Source: Piscicola geometra (Eukaryota; Annelida; Clitellata; Hirudinida; Piscicolidae). From it: a stretch of DNA of 64,000 nucleotides. A model generated the notes under the pieces. The model did not search any database. It worked only from the letters and a program-made list of their open reading frames with translations, and was not told where the DNA came from. This document shows positions 13,801-31,410 of this stretch, one piece after another. The first letter of the stretch is position 1, and each line of letters begins with the position of its first letter. Location of the stretch: assembly GCA_943735955.1 (NCBI GenBank), contig OX030958.1, forward strand, positions 10,529,626 to 10,593,625, read 5' to 3'. The position numbers and the translations under genes were made by a program.

Positions 13801-16800
13801 GCAGTATAATATCATAAATTATGTTTGGCACTATAATATCATAAATCTAAGTATCAAAATGTTAATCAAGTCAAAAGAAAAGCCCTTCATCCCACAATTG
13901 GAAGTTTCAAACATACGAAACTTCAAAAAACAAAAATTTCGTTTACAACCAATTACATTTCAGGCATTACAAGTCATTACTTTTTTGACTTCAAACTCGT
14001 TCTTGGTGATTTATGAGCCAAGGACTTTTCGGGATTAGCCCAAATCATGCTTGTCAATCTCATTGCATCTTAAATCGGTGCCAAGGGAATGCTAAATGAA
14101 TGCTCAAAATCGTCTCTATTTTTTTCCAAATAAATAATGTTTTTAAGCCAAATTGAATTAATTGCATCATAATTACTTTTTGGTATTAATAGTTTTGATT
14201 TACTTTTTTATCGAGATAAATAATTCTTTAAAACCAAGTCAAATTAATTGCAAAATACTTATTTTTTGGTATTAATAGTTTTGCTCTAGATGGCTATAAC
14301 TTCAAAAAAGACTGAGTTTCTTTGAAGTTAAGGATTTGAAATGAGTGCATACGTTTTAAAGTTAAAATTTTTTTTTAAATGCTATTCTTTGCACGAAAGC
14401 ACTTTGGATTGAAAAGCATGATGCATGCAGATTGTACCATTCGATATTTTTTAAAGCATAAAATCGTTCTATCTACATAGGCCAATGGGTAGTTTTTTTA
14501 GAATAAAAGTTTTCAAATGCACATTAAATTAAAGAATTCTTAAATTATCCAATGTATACTTATAAACCAAAAATTGGATTTTTTAAAGTTGAAAAAGGTT
14601 TACAGTGACTGAATTTGTAGCAAAAGAATACATTTTAAATCCAGGTTTAACGCCAACCTATCAAAGATTCATAATGTTTGTATCAACTAGTTAAATGAAA
14701 CATCGAAATGTAGATATCTGAAAATATACAAATAGCCTCCAAAAGAATCCGAAATGTCTATTATTAACTTTTATTTACTTCTTTTCATTCAATCCTTAAT
14801 GAACCATCAATGCAGCCCAAAGAAAAGGTAACTCAGTGAATCTTTTGCAAAATAAAAGACTTTTGTTCAAAAAATCTTTCTGCTATTTGTCTTCGATAAG
14901 CAATTATGCTTACCTGAATTTTGAAAGCAAAGCAAGGAATTGACAAACAACTTCATACATAAAATCTCCAGCTTTAGATCTTGAAGAGGAAACGATGAAT
15001 CAAGTGAAATGACAACAATGGCAGTCTATGTTCTTAATGCAAAAGCTATTCATACAAAATATCAGATAAAAAGTGTTTTATCTCAAGATTACGTATTGAC
15101 CATAGACATGTCGTCTATTTCATTTTCATCGAAATAATGTAATAGCATTTTATAATAAAAATAAATAATATAACTTTTATTAATTCCTACAATTTTAATT
15201 AGCACCCAATTCTAAAAAGCTTTTAGAGCTACCTCATCAACGGCGCGTTGAAGAAGATATGGCAAGCGATGATTTCTTTTCGGGCATATCATGAAAATGA
15301 TTAATGTGTTTCTCTGAGGAGCAGTGTTGGCGTGTAGTCAAGCCTTCGCTCATGCAATTCAACGCTAGAGTTCCGTGAAGGTTGATAGATTGAGAGATAT
15401 TTTGTTATTTTGGCATTTACATTCTTTTGAAATGATTCCAAAAAATGTCAAAATTGATGCATATATGATTGAAAAATGTTTTTAACGGTGAATTTATGGC
15501 AGTTTTGGATAGGGTTTTATAATTAAACCTTAAGAATATTTTGTAATATGTATTTTCTATTATTTTAAAAAGTTATTTTTCGAAATCTCGTCCAAAAGAA
15601 GAAAATACATTCTACGCTGAAAATTGATTCTTTTGCGTCCAGCTCGTTACAACGCATAATCTCCCTTTAATTAAAAGCTTGAAATATGCAGCTTGAGTCT
15701 AGTTTAAAAGAAAATAAATCTTATGAATACGTAGTTTTAATGTATTCGCAAATTTAAACATTGAGATGATACTTTTTATATTCTTTAAAATTATTCTTAG
15801 GGAATTTTAAAAAATTTGAGATAATTTTTACTGAAACATTTTATTATCTCATCTGAAATATTTAAAATTTGCATTTTTTCAGTAAGTACAGATTTTATCT
15901 ATTTTGGCCAGCTGATCTTCCAAAAGGCTTAGTAGATTGAGTCGCTTTAAAGTTGATGTCTTCATAAGAAATGGATTACACCTCCTCTTGATGCCTCACA
16001 TCTTATTCGAAACTCCAAAAAAGACTTTTAAAGATGTTCATTAAAACATTTCTTTTTGACAAGATTCTTAGAAAATTGAAAGTTTTTAGAATCGAAATTC
16101 GTTGCGTGACTGACTTTTAAACAGAATTTTTAAATAAATGTCTACTTACAGCTTATAGACTTCAATATTTTTGTCACAGTAATACCAACAAAATTGAAAA
16201 ATGCTGCAGGCACAATTCCATTTTTAGTTTCGAATTACAATTTTTTCTTTTTTGTACATTATGGTCATGGAAAGCACTGTGCCGCGAGATACTAAACCCA
16301 GTTATATTTATGACCATAATAACTTGTGTTCATAAAATGTTCTTTATTTATTAAATCAACTACGTGGAAAAAATGTTGACAAAATTATTTTTCATTAAAG
16401 CAATATTTTTTGTGCTGAGTACCAAATTTAATTATAATAATTATTTATTTTTAAATTTTAATGCCTCGTTCTGTATATCATTTAAAAAGCTGTCTTATGA
16501 TAGAACCACATTTTCCACGATGCCCATTAGAGCTACACCATTGGCCACTTCATCTTCTTCCATCTTTCTCAATCTTTTTCGCTTGCCTTACGACTTCCAA
16601 AGCATTCCCGCCAGTTCAATTTTTCTTTCTCGACTTTTACGAACACATTCTCAACGTCAATAATCTATTTCTTTCTCATATTTGTTTGCAGCCTTTATAG
16701 ATCACTTTTTTCTTTCACTTGACGTTCATTGATTTTAATCTTTAATCTCTCAACCTTTTCTCTCTATAGCCATTTCTTTTTATCCATTTCTTTAAGCCGT

Positions 16801-17107
16801 TCGTTTATTTACCTTTTTCTCATTATTTTCATGGCCGCTCGTGATTTCCCTTTTTCATTTCAGCGACAGACTTTAAATAAAATTAATTAAATCATCCATT
16901 CAGTGCCTGTCTTCTTTGGACGATTCTTCATCATCACTTCTTCAATCATTTGTTTATTTTTATAAAATATTGACAGAATTTTTTTTTCTCAAAGTTTATT
17001 GCCTAGTTTGTACTTTTTATAAATTCATAAACCAATTTGTAAAATCTTCTTGCAAATATCCTCAAACACAATGCTGAAAACCATCTCAAAAAACAATATT
17101 ATTCTAG
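10824..17107. other. Long AT-rich stretch with isolated exon-like patches
   Basis: About 6.3 kb without a gene model that I can support. Less AT-rich patches occur near 13330-13560, at 15205-15300 and at 16440-16650. The second is open on both strands (plus SYLINGALKKIWQAM, minus RNHRLPYLLQRAVDE). In the third, minus-strand coding-like peptides appear in three successive frames. These could be single exons of unseen genes or decayed copies. No tRNA, rRNA or named mobile element is visible. Confidence 0.4.
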
Positions 17108-17532
17108 TCGCACCCAAACATCTCAACGATCACGTCAAAACATTGTACAGCCGAGGCGGAGTTTCAACATTAATAATTTTCCCTGTAATGAGGTCCAATA
17201 GGAAATTATTTATTAAGGTCAGTAAAGAAAACTATTGATCATCATTATCCGTGCTTCATCAATCACCTTACCGCCATCAACACCACAGGGTGCTAATACG
17301 GACATTGCAGTGCTTGGTGGACATCGGTTTGAACATACAACACCACTGTGACATCGACCAGATAGGCACAGCCACACGAGCATATGAAGAACGCTTTGTC
17401 ACTCCGCTAGTTGAAGAATCCCGATCCTTCGTGGAATCATTTACATGCCAACTTCCTGAAAACCTCAAACAAAAGTATCACCGTCTTTCGAATCAAGCCG
17501 TTAAGCTGTTTCTTGAAGGAGATTTGTTGTTG
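17108..17532 (+). CDS. Two exons of an unrecognised protein (partial)
   Basis: Exon 17108-17192 follows the acceptor TTCTAG and ends at a GTCC donor. Its frame reads TQTSQRSRQNIVQPRRSFN, basic and Gln-rich. A second exon begins at 17311 after TTGCAG (phase 0 to phase 0). It runs to a GT near 17525 or 17533, with CLVDIGLNIQHHCDIDQIG, then ATRAYEERFVTPLVEESRSF, and later LPENLKQKYHRLSNQAVKLF. This second exon is non-repetitive, predicted helical and clearly less AT-rich than its flanks, which is good evidence of coding. I considered a cullin or vesicle-tethering subunit because of the helical YEERFVTPL pattern, but no diagnostic motif supports either. Upstream and downstream exons were not found. 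Past the exon the frame becomes hydrophobic, AT-rich and probably intronic. Confidence 0.45.
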
Positions 17533-18159
17533 GTTGTAATTCTCAAAATCGTTTTAGCGTTAGATTGGTCATTTTGTGATTTTCTCGTTGTTTTGTTTTT
17601 CTCACGACTAAAAAATATAATATTTTCATATTCATTATTACTTTCAAAAGATTATGATTCTATTTTTTATTTCGAGTTAACTACCGTTCTGTGCGTATTT
17701 CATATAGGTGTTACGTTTGTGAATAGGCTCGTACTTCAAATCTCAAGATTCATTAATTGTCTATTTTTAAGATATAAAGGGTTTCAAAGTTATATGAAAA
17801 GCTGATACCTTTTTTATTTTACTTGAATATAAAAAAATCGTTTTTTCGAATAAATTTGTTTCAATTCTTTACCTCTTCATGTTTACATTTCAATATCTTT
17901 AAGATTGAAATAAATTCTTTCAAAATAATAAGTGAGTTGTTTAATATAAACATCTAAAATTATATATAACTTTAATTTTTTACAAATAAATTAGCACAGT
18001 CTTTTTTAGCGTAAACAAATAAATTATTTTCCGATTCTAGGGTTAGTCTACTCTCTCGTGTTACGGTCGTTTGAGATTAACTTTCAAACATGAGTGACAA
18101 GTGGAAAATCGCTCAAAAATTCAACTAACAGGCATTATTGCTGGTAACTAATTATAATT

Positions 18160-19353
18160 ATGGACCACTCTTACTCAACTCAAAGAGAAAGATTGCAAAA
18201 AGTAGATCATTGCTATTTTTCTATAGGGAAGAAAACTCCAAAAGTGGTTTTGAGAAGAGCTGAGGTATTGAAGCATTCACAAAAAAACAACAGAATGTTA
18301 ATTGGAGAAGATCACTCATATCACAAATCAAACCAGTTGATTAATGATTATGAAGACCAATCTTGTGCTATTGAGGAAGAGTGTCAAGAAAATATAGCTA
18401 ATCCTCATTTGACCTTAAAGGGTAATGTATTGTTTAGGATAGATTTTATTATTAGTTTCATAAATATAAATTAGTTTAATAATAAATAAACTTTATTTAA
18501 TAAAGCCTTATAGTTTAGTTTTATGGAGTTTAACCACCCCAATTCTTTTGACCTCTATATCAATATGAAAACTCTTACATATTTTGATAACTAATAGTTG
18601 AAATATTATATTATTTTTTCATAGATAATTCCATCCTGAATAGCCCAATGAAACCAAATTTTGCCTTAAAAGTGTTTAAAAGCCAGTCTGGAGTCAATGA
18701 AAAAGTCATATTTTATGTAAGCTATTTTTCTCAAACTGGTAGAAGTTTAAGAATAAAAAGAACAATGAAAAAATGTTTGAAAAGTATACCACAAAAAGAC
18801 AAGACTATTTCTGATCCTTTGGAGAAAGCAAAAACCCTTGATGAAAAACATTCAGACCATAGCTACTTCAGCAAGTGAGTTCAAGTCATAATTTTTTTTA
18901 ATTCAATTTTTTTCTTTGAAGATAGAGCCTATAGTTATTGAATAGATTGATTTGAAACTTCAACATTATTTTTTCAGAAAGTACTGGAGGACAAAATCCC
19001 TACCAGTTTTATTCAAAAACTCAGAATTTAGTCACTTGTGTACATTAACAGATAAAAATATTAATTTATCAAATAGTCCTCCATCATCCCCACTATCTAC
19101 TTTCCTAGAAGCACTAGAGCCAACACCAGTTGCCTTTGACATCCTATCGATCAGTGATAACAACCTTAAAAGTAACTCAAATACAGACTGTAGTACTAAT
19201 AATAGTAGAAGTATAATTGGCAATATTAATACTACAAATGGAATGGTTAATGATGATAATAGTAATACAAATAACGATACAAAAATGAACAGTCAACACG
19301 ACCATAGCTATTTAAAATCGCCTAAAAAAGCTAGAAAACCTGAAATGCATTAA
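18160..19353 (+). CDS. Multi-[D/E]HxY protein, candidate HCF-1 partner
   Basis: Complete three-exon gene: 18160-18421, 18625-18874 and 18978-19353. The donors are GTAATG and GTGAGT, the acceptors CATAG and TTTCAG, and all phases agree, giving 295 residues. The product has five copies of one short motif: DHSY at residues 2-5, DHCY at 16-19, and DHSY at 51-54, 165-168 and 279-282. In animals [D/E]HxY is the HCF-1-binding motif, recognised by the HCF-1 Kelch domain in proteins such as CREB3-type bZIP factors and VP16. The rest is low complexity and probably disordered: basic patches (KKYWRTK, SPKKARKP at the C terminus), SP sites and an Asn/Ser/Thr-rich stretch at about 205-275. No bZIP, DNA-binding or membrane segment is seen. 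The start is the first ATG of the frame and encodes MDHSY, so the first motif is at the N terminus. The HCF-1 link is inferred from the motif alone. Confidence 0.7.
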
Positions 19354-19608
19354 TTTTCTATTTTCTTTCATATTTGAAATTTTTGATATCTTTGAAATTT
19401 GAATTTAAAACAAATAAGGCTACTCTACTTTATCTTAATTTTAAAATTATTTATATAATCCATTAAATGTCATAACTCTACTGAGAAAAACTCTTTTAAT
19501 ATTAAAAGCTTAGAATTCAAAATAAATATTAAAAATAAATTTCAATCTCACAACTTTTATATTTCAAATAACCACGCCATACACACCATCAAAAATAATC
19601 TCTTTAGT

Positions 19609-21077
19609 TTATTCATTCAATATGAACAGTTCGTCTTCATCTTGTTTCTTGGAGATGCTGTTCAGAAGAGCACTAACGTACTTATTGAATTCACTTTTAA
19701 TCGTTTCGTGCCCCTCTTCATTTTTCAAGTCAAAAGTCAGCACTTTGATTCTCGCCAAGTCTTCGCCTTAAGACAATTATTAAATAATATATTTATTAAT
19801 TAAATTTTAGTAATTTTTACTATTCTAAAATTTTTCAAAGAAAAGGTTAGAATTCCAAAATATCCGATTGTAGAGTTTATAGAATATATGCCTTTTTCAA
19901 TCGGTCAACCTTCCAAAATGGCACTTAACATTTATATTTTTGTTTGTGTGTTTTTATCGTATAACCATTAAAGTTAGCGTATAACCTAGTCCCTTCCATC
20001 GGTAGCTCTTGGCCCTTGGGCTTCTTGTAGTTTGTATTAACAGGCACTGTTCGTCTCTGATGCCCTGCTGCTGCACAAAGTACTTGAAGCTGTGGTATTG
20101 AAGATGGTTGGGAAAGTTGATTGAACGTTTGAGTTCGATGATATGACTGAATAGATTTAAAGGCGGTTTACATTATGTAAAACACGAGTTTTAAAATTGT
20201 GAAAAAAAATAGAATAAACGAGCAGTCTAAAGTCGATAAACTGAAAAATAATTATAAAATATTTATATAAAAAAATGCTTGTAATAAATAATAAACTAAA
20301 CTGATTTTTCTCAAATTACTTACCACTGATGTATTTCATTATCATTGGCTTCCGCAGGGTTTAGAGTCAACACAACGCCCTGTGCTTCCCTCGAAAACGC
20401 TGGCCAACAGTTCGAATACCTAATTTATAAAATGTTTATAATATAATGTGTGAATAAGTGAAAATAATGAGAATAAGTATGAAATGCTAAAAATGGATGG
20501 ACGAAGAAAGAGGTGTTGTTTGGTCAATTTTGGAATTGTATGTGGGTGACGGTAATGATATTTATCAATGTAATTATCACCACTTTTTGGAATTACATAC
20601 TTTAGTCTATTCAAAATATGCTGGTATTTTACAGAGACCTTGCGTTTATATCAGAAATGTGGTAACTTAGTTACTATATGTAATTTTTTTGATGGATTAC
20701 ACATTTATAGATTTATAAGAAGTTTTATATTGAAAATTTATATAAAAATAGTAATATTGGCCCAATATTATTGGGAATGGCAATGTTTTTATTCTTTACT
20801 TTTCGTCACCACTGCAGTCCCACAATTCCACTTCCACCGACTGTTTCTTTCTTTCCAGCATGACATTTTCAATTTCGAACTCTAAAATACGACAGCCTGC
20901 TGTTGCATTGTAGTTATCTGTCTGAAATGCATCCGAGCATTCTGAGATAAAATTTGAAAAGGTCGTTTTACCTGCCTAAAAAATAAGTTTATAATTTGTT
21001 AATAATGTTAATCTAAAATAATCAAATATAATCAGCACCTTTACAGGTCCAATTACAACGATTTTAACTTTTTTCAT
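19609..21077 (-). CDS. IFT22: IFT22 (Rab-like protein 5), complete
   Basis: Five exons on the minus strand: 21039-21077, 20800-20975, 20324-20419, 19986-20089 and 19609-19766. All borders are GT/AG, all phases agree, and the product is 190 residues (human IFT22 is 185). IFT22 is a Rab-like small GTPase of the IFT-B complex that moves cargo in cilia. The start MKKVKIVVIGPVKAGKTTFS holds the P-loop GPVKAGKTT, split by intron 1. RILEFEIENVMLE and ELWDCSGDEK match the switch region, with DCSGD in place of the usual DxxGQ. SNCWPAFSREAQGVVLTLNP and FVQQQGIRDEQCLL follow family order, and the C-terminal IKSEFNKYVSALLNSIS matches the family tail. The exon 4 acceptor (CACAG at 20090) was chosen because it keeps spacing with the vertebrate protein; an upstream AG (near 20145) is possible. 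The gene starts 640 bp from LIS1 on the opposite strand. It implies a ciliated organism. Confidence 0.92.
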
Positions 21078-21716
21078 ATTATTAGCTTTAGAATATAAAG
21101 TTTAGATTTGTTTGATGAACGGTGGTTATGGAGAACAGTCATGGACCAAATATGTAAAATAGCACTTATTATAAATAAAATTCAAAGATTTGAAAACTAT
21201 TTGAAATTTAGCGCTAAGAAAAGTATAATAATTTTGACGTGTGGGAAGTCGATTCATTTTTTATTAAAATTAAATCTTTCAATAATAATTTTAATTAAAT
21301 GTGAGTTTCTGCGATTGTTGTTGATAAAAATACCTTCAAATAATCATTTCTGACATTTTTTTATATCGGTTTATTAATCTATCCAGTATTGAAACGCGTT
21401 GCCTAATTAAGCATAATCTTTTAACCTCTATCTTTTTTCTTAGATTATTTACATTAGAGCTTTGATTGAATTTAAGTTTTCGTAAATAAATATATCTTCT
21501 CACAAAATAATTAATAGATACATCTTTGGATTCAATAAGAAAGATTGCTTGATAGCGGCCTAGACAACAACCAATATCCAATACAATGTATTGAATACAT
21601 CTACAATAATTTTTCTAATATAAAATTTGATTTCAGATAAAATAACATGTTCATAAGTTTCTAGTTTTAGAAACTTTAAAGAAGAACGTAGTTTAAGAAA
21701 TATAAAAGATATAAAG
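21078..21716. promoter_or_regulatory. Putative bidirectional promoter between IFT22 and LIS1
   Basis: The 639 bp between the two divergent start codons contains no convincing reading frame. It must hold the 5' UTRs and at least one promoter for each gene. I see no CpG-rich core, clear TATA box or X-box (RFX site) that I would defend. The bidirectional role is inferred only from the gene layout. Confidence 0.4.
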
Positions 21717-28036
<6,320 letters not shown>

Positions 28037-28382
28037 GGCACCATCGAGGCGGGAAAGGTGGCATTCTTTCGCTTTCGATTTCTACACCCACCTTTTCGAT
28101 GCCCGGTCCTGCCGTGGGTTTTGCCGAAAGTGTATTCTAGACCTTCTGCTCTCCTACGCCTCTTTCCTTTTCCTTCTTCTTAAATGGTTTTTAGTCTTCA
28201 CCCTCATCATTGTTATTAAGCGACTTTATTTTAATTTAATTTAATGAACATTGTAAGTATATATACTAACATTATTGCTATATCAAAGTTTGATTTAATT
28301 GAATTAAAGGTGGTTAAAGTTAATAACTCGCTTCTTGTCTATTATATTTATATATAAATAAATCCATACAAATAGTCGCATG
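28037..28382 (+). other. LIS1 3' untranslated region and intergenic DNA
   Basis: Sequence after the LIS1 stop (TGA 28034-28036) is first GC-balanced, then turns AT-rich. Ataaataaatcc near 28355 offers polyadenylation-like words. No reading frame is seen on the plus strand. Confidence 0.45.
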
Positions 28383-29039
28383 TCATTCTACCATTTCGTC
28401 GTATTCTTGAGTGTCGTCGTACTCTGCTTTGAATGTCTTCACCAGTTCTCCTTTAAGCATACATTCACTCGTGCAGTACTAGGGCGTACATATTAGCATT
28501 ATTATAATTTTTTATTATCATTTTTTATTATCATTATTATCATTATTATTATCATTATTATTATTATTGTTGTTGTTGTTACATTATTATTAATAAACAC
28601 ATTGGAATGTGATTTAAATAGTATTTTTCAAACATTTGATTTTATCAATTCATTGATATTATTTTGCTTTCAATTTTAAAAAATTCCAGTTGTTTGTTAG
28701 CTTATTATTATTAATATTATTTAAAATCATCTCAATTAGCGCTTTACAGGCTTACAACAACGCGCTACCAACAAATAAATCACCATTATCTATTAGCATT
28801 TAATTAATTTTAATAAAATTATTTTATTATATTTAATTAAGTTAATTTCAATATACCTTTTTAGTTGTATTAAAAAGCTTTCGAGACAGGAAGGTGTGGT
28901 TAGCCGCTTACCACCAAGCAAACCTTGGATCACTAACTTATTTGCATTGAAATAGCTTGGTTCTGTCAACGTTTCCTACTAGTTACACTTCGATTGGCGC
29001 TTCTAACTTCTTTTTCTCAGCTTGTTCATCTGAGTAATC
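28383..29039 (-). CDS. Possible terminal exons of an unassigned gene
   Basis: Segment 28989-29039 (after GCAAG, frame DYSDEQAEKKKLEAPIE) and segment 28383-28478 (after CCCTAG) join in phase 0. The latter reads YCTSECMLKGELVKTFKAEY and then DDTQEYDEMVE followed by TGA. Their codon pattern and acidic/basic make-up look coding, and they are less AT-rich than their flanks. The donor GTGTAA is weak. A further segment around 28905-28960 (frame PSYFNANKLVIQGLL, good donor GTAAGC) does not fit in phase. I cannot name a family. If real, the gene converges on LIS1. Confidence 0.3.
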
Positions 29040-30088
29040 CTTGCAGTTTATTTAAATAATATTGTTTTAATTTTTATTAATTTAATTACACTGTTTTATT
29101 ATTCTTTTTATTTGTTTAATTACATTATTTTATTTTTATTCATTTAATTTAATTATCGAGTTTTTGTGCATTATTGAATTTTTATTTATTAATTAGAATT
29201 TTATTAATGAATGTTTATATTTTTTCTTTGTCTAAATTTAAAGAAAAAAATCTCTCAGTAAAGATCGCTCTCTATCAAAAACGATAAAATTTTCTCATTT
29301 TGCATATTTAAGTCTGTACAAAAAGTATAAAAAAAACAATTATAAAATAATTATAATTATAAAAAGCTTATGCTCGGCAACCTGGATCGCGTGCATGAAA
29401 AGACGGCCATTCATTGGTCTTTTCCTATAGTCTCATCGTCATAGTCGTCATCGTCGACTCAAGTCTTGAAATGGCTAGAATTGTTAATAAAAAGTTTGTA
29501 AAACCATAATCGTATCTTTTCCTTTGCCACGGCATGGCCAAGCTTTGCTTAGAATAGCGCTATAAAATCGAACATCAAATCGATTGCACTTTCGATGACG
29601 CATTAAAATGACGTAATAATTTTAATATTAATTAATTATATTATGATGATGCCACGTTTTGAATCCACCTTGCTTCATGTTGAGAATTTCAACTGTAAAT
29701 AAAGCCAGTTTAATAGTGGAGATGCTTTTGGTTGGTAGGTATTTCCGTCGGTTGCATGTGTGGCGATGGTGATGATAAAAATGTTGTTGAATAGGTCTGA
29801 GGGCTGGCTGGTTATGATGATGATAATGACACTGGTGGGTTTGTTCGTGGGTTATTTTGGTGATTGGTCGAGTTTTTGATTAATCCGTGTTTCCACTTGG
29901 CGGGCGTCCTCAAAGGTTTGCAGGTCATGAGAGGGCTGGAATATGCGTTTTAAATCTCCGTGCTTCGATTACTTTGTCGTTTACTTCATAACCAACCCGC
30001 TACTTAAAGTATTAATTCGCACAAAAAACACACAATACACACACAAACACACGCGCGCACACAAAAAACCAATGCATGCGCGATTCGC
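29040..30088. other. Intergenic or intronic DNA with weak exon candidates
   Basis: There are minus-strand open segments near 29530-29585 (RYSKQSLAMPWQRKRYDY), 29410-29455 (VDDDDYDDETIGKDQ) and 29890-29945 (HDLQTFEDARQVETRINQ). They may belong with the neighbouring small frames in one spliced minus-strand gene, but I cannot chain them reliably. A (CA)n tract lies at 30027-30065. Confidence 0.25.
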
Positions 30089-30244
30089 TTAGAGATCTGT
30101 TGAAGAATTCTTAGCATTCTTTTGTGCATCTCTACGATGTACCTTCGGTCGCTTGCATATCTTGTGCTTGTACCTTTGCATATACCCTCCTTTCCATGTT
30201 TTCTGACACACGTCGTTAAGGTAGCTTGGTGTCACAGTACTCAT
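30089..30244 (-). CDS. Small basic ORF, 51 residues
   Basis: ATG at 30242-30244, TAA at 30089-30091, with an in-frame stop four codons upstream of the ATG. The peptide starts MSTVTPSYLNDVCQKTWKGG, continues YMQRYKHKICKRPKVHRR and ends NSSTDL. It is strongly basic with two cysteines, has no signal peptide or membrane segment, and I do not recognise it. The local base composition is richer in G/C than the flanks, which favours coding. It could be an internal exon instead, because AAG|GTACAT inside it would serve as a donor. Confidence 0.35.
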   Translation of the reverse strand: MSTVTPSYLNDVCQKTWKGGYMQRYKHKICKRPKVHRRDAQKNAKNSSTDL

Positions 30245-30639
30245 TGGAGCTAGTTATAATATTAACTGTTAATACATTTTGATTAATTCAATCCTACATT
30301 AACCTTACCTAAGCCGATTTTGAAGTGGAGTCTGAAAGTTTCGTGCTAACTAGTTTAAGGCATCCGAGTGGACATAATGATGGAATGTATGATAAACTGT
30401 TGAACAAGTTTTTCAATTTCTTTTAACTCTATTCTACAGTTTGTGCGCTTGATAATTAATAGTTCTTGCAAATCTTAACATTATTATTCAATATATTTTG
30501 CAGTTTTATTTATATTTTATTAAAAAGTTATTTTTTATTTCCCATGTAATGTAAATTGTTTTATGACTTTTTATTACAAATTTCGCGAGCTTATGTGTAA
30601 TGGGTCGAGTTGGCGTCATTACTTACAATCATTCGATTG

Positions 30640-31410
30640 TTATATGTTCATAGTTGTTGGAAAAAAAAGCTTGGATCTCTATTATAAAACTGATGCAAAC
30701 ACTCCGCATATATCCGAGCTCATTCAATCAAAGCTATATAGGTTAGAAAGTAGGTCAAACACGTGCGTCTTGAACTCTTATTGGTTGAAATGTCTAATAT
30801 TTTGAAAAATGGCGTCATAGTAAGTATATATTACTCAAAGTAAACTAAACCCTATAACTCTAATAAAAACACTTTTTCCAATTATTTACTTATTTAGAGA
30901 GAAAAATGCCAATCATTTTTTAAAATTAGTTTTTGGAGTAAATTTATTAATTCATTAAATTAAATATTTAAAAAAAAAGTAAATATAAAATTGTTAAATA
31001 TAGTAAGATTAAAATTACATTTCAGAGAAGATTGTAAAATAGAGTGTTTGCGTGGTTTTACAATAGAGATCCTAAAGCTTTGAAGTCAAGATGGGCAATA
31101 TAACTAAAAAAAGTGTTATCTATAATATAAACTAGATTCAAACAATCGTATATATACGAGCTCATCCAATCACCATCATTATCAAGCGGGCGAAAATAAG
31201 AGGTGAATAGGCTTTTTTTTCCGCGGCATGACGATCAAGGCTGTGTAGGTTAGAAAGTAGGTATACTCGTGGGTCTTCAACTCTTATAGGTTTTTATTTT
31301 GATTAGTTGAAAACCGGCGTCCAACCCTAACCCTATATTGATCAAACTAACTTCTAAGAAAATCATATTTGTAAATATTTACGTATTCAGAGAGAAAAAA
31401 ATTCTTACCA
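30640..31410. repeat. Two diverged copies of a dispersed or tandem repeat
   Basis: Copy 1 (about 30640-30920) and copy 2 (about 31100-31410) share cgagctcat.caatca, then aggttagaaagtaggt, then gtcttNaactcttat.ggtt, then ggcgtc and a tail with agagagaaaaa. Copy 2 also holds aaccctaaccctat. Each copy may be a non-autonomous element; no terminal repeats could be defined. Confidence 0.6.

Noticed and set aside
19981..20089. Suspected frameshift in IFT22 exon 4
   Set aside because: Another frame looked similar to the family (KKPKGQELP), but the original frame splices in phase 1 at 19986 into the last exon and needs no shift.
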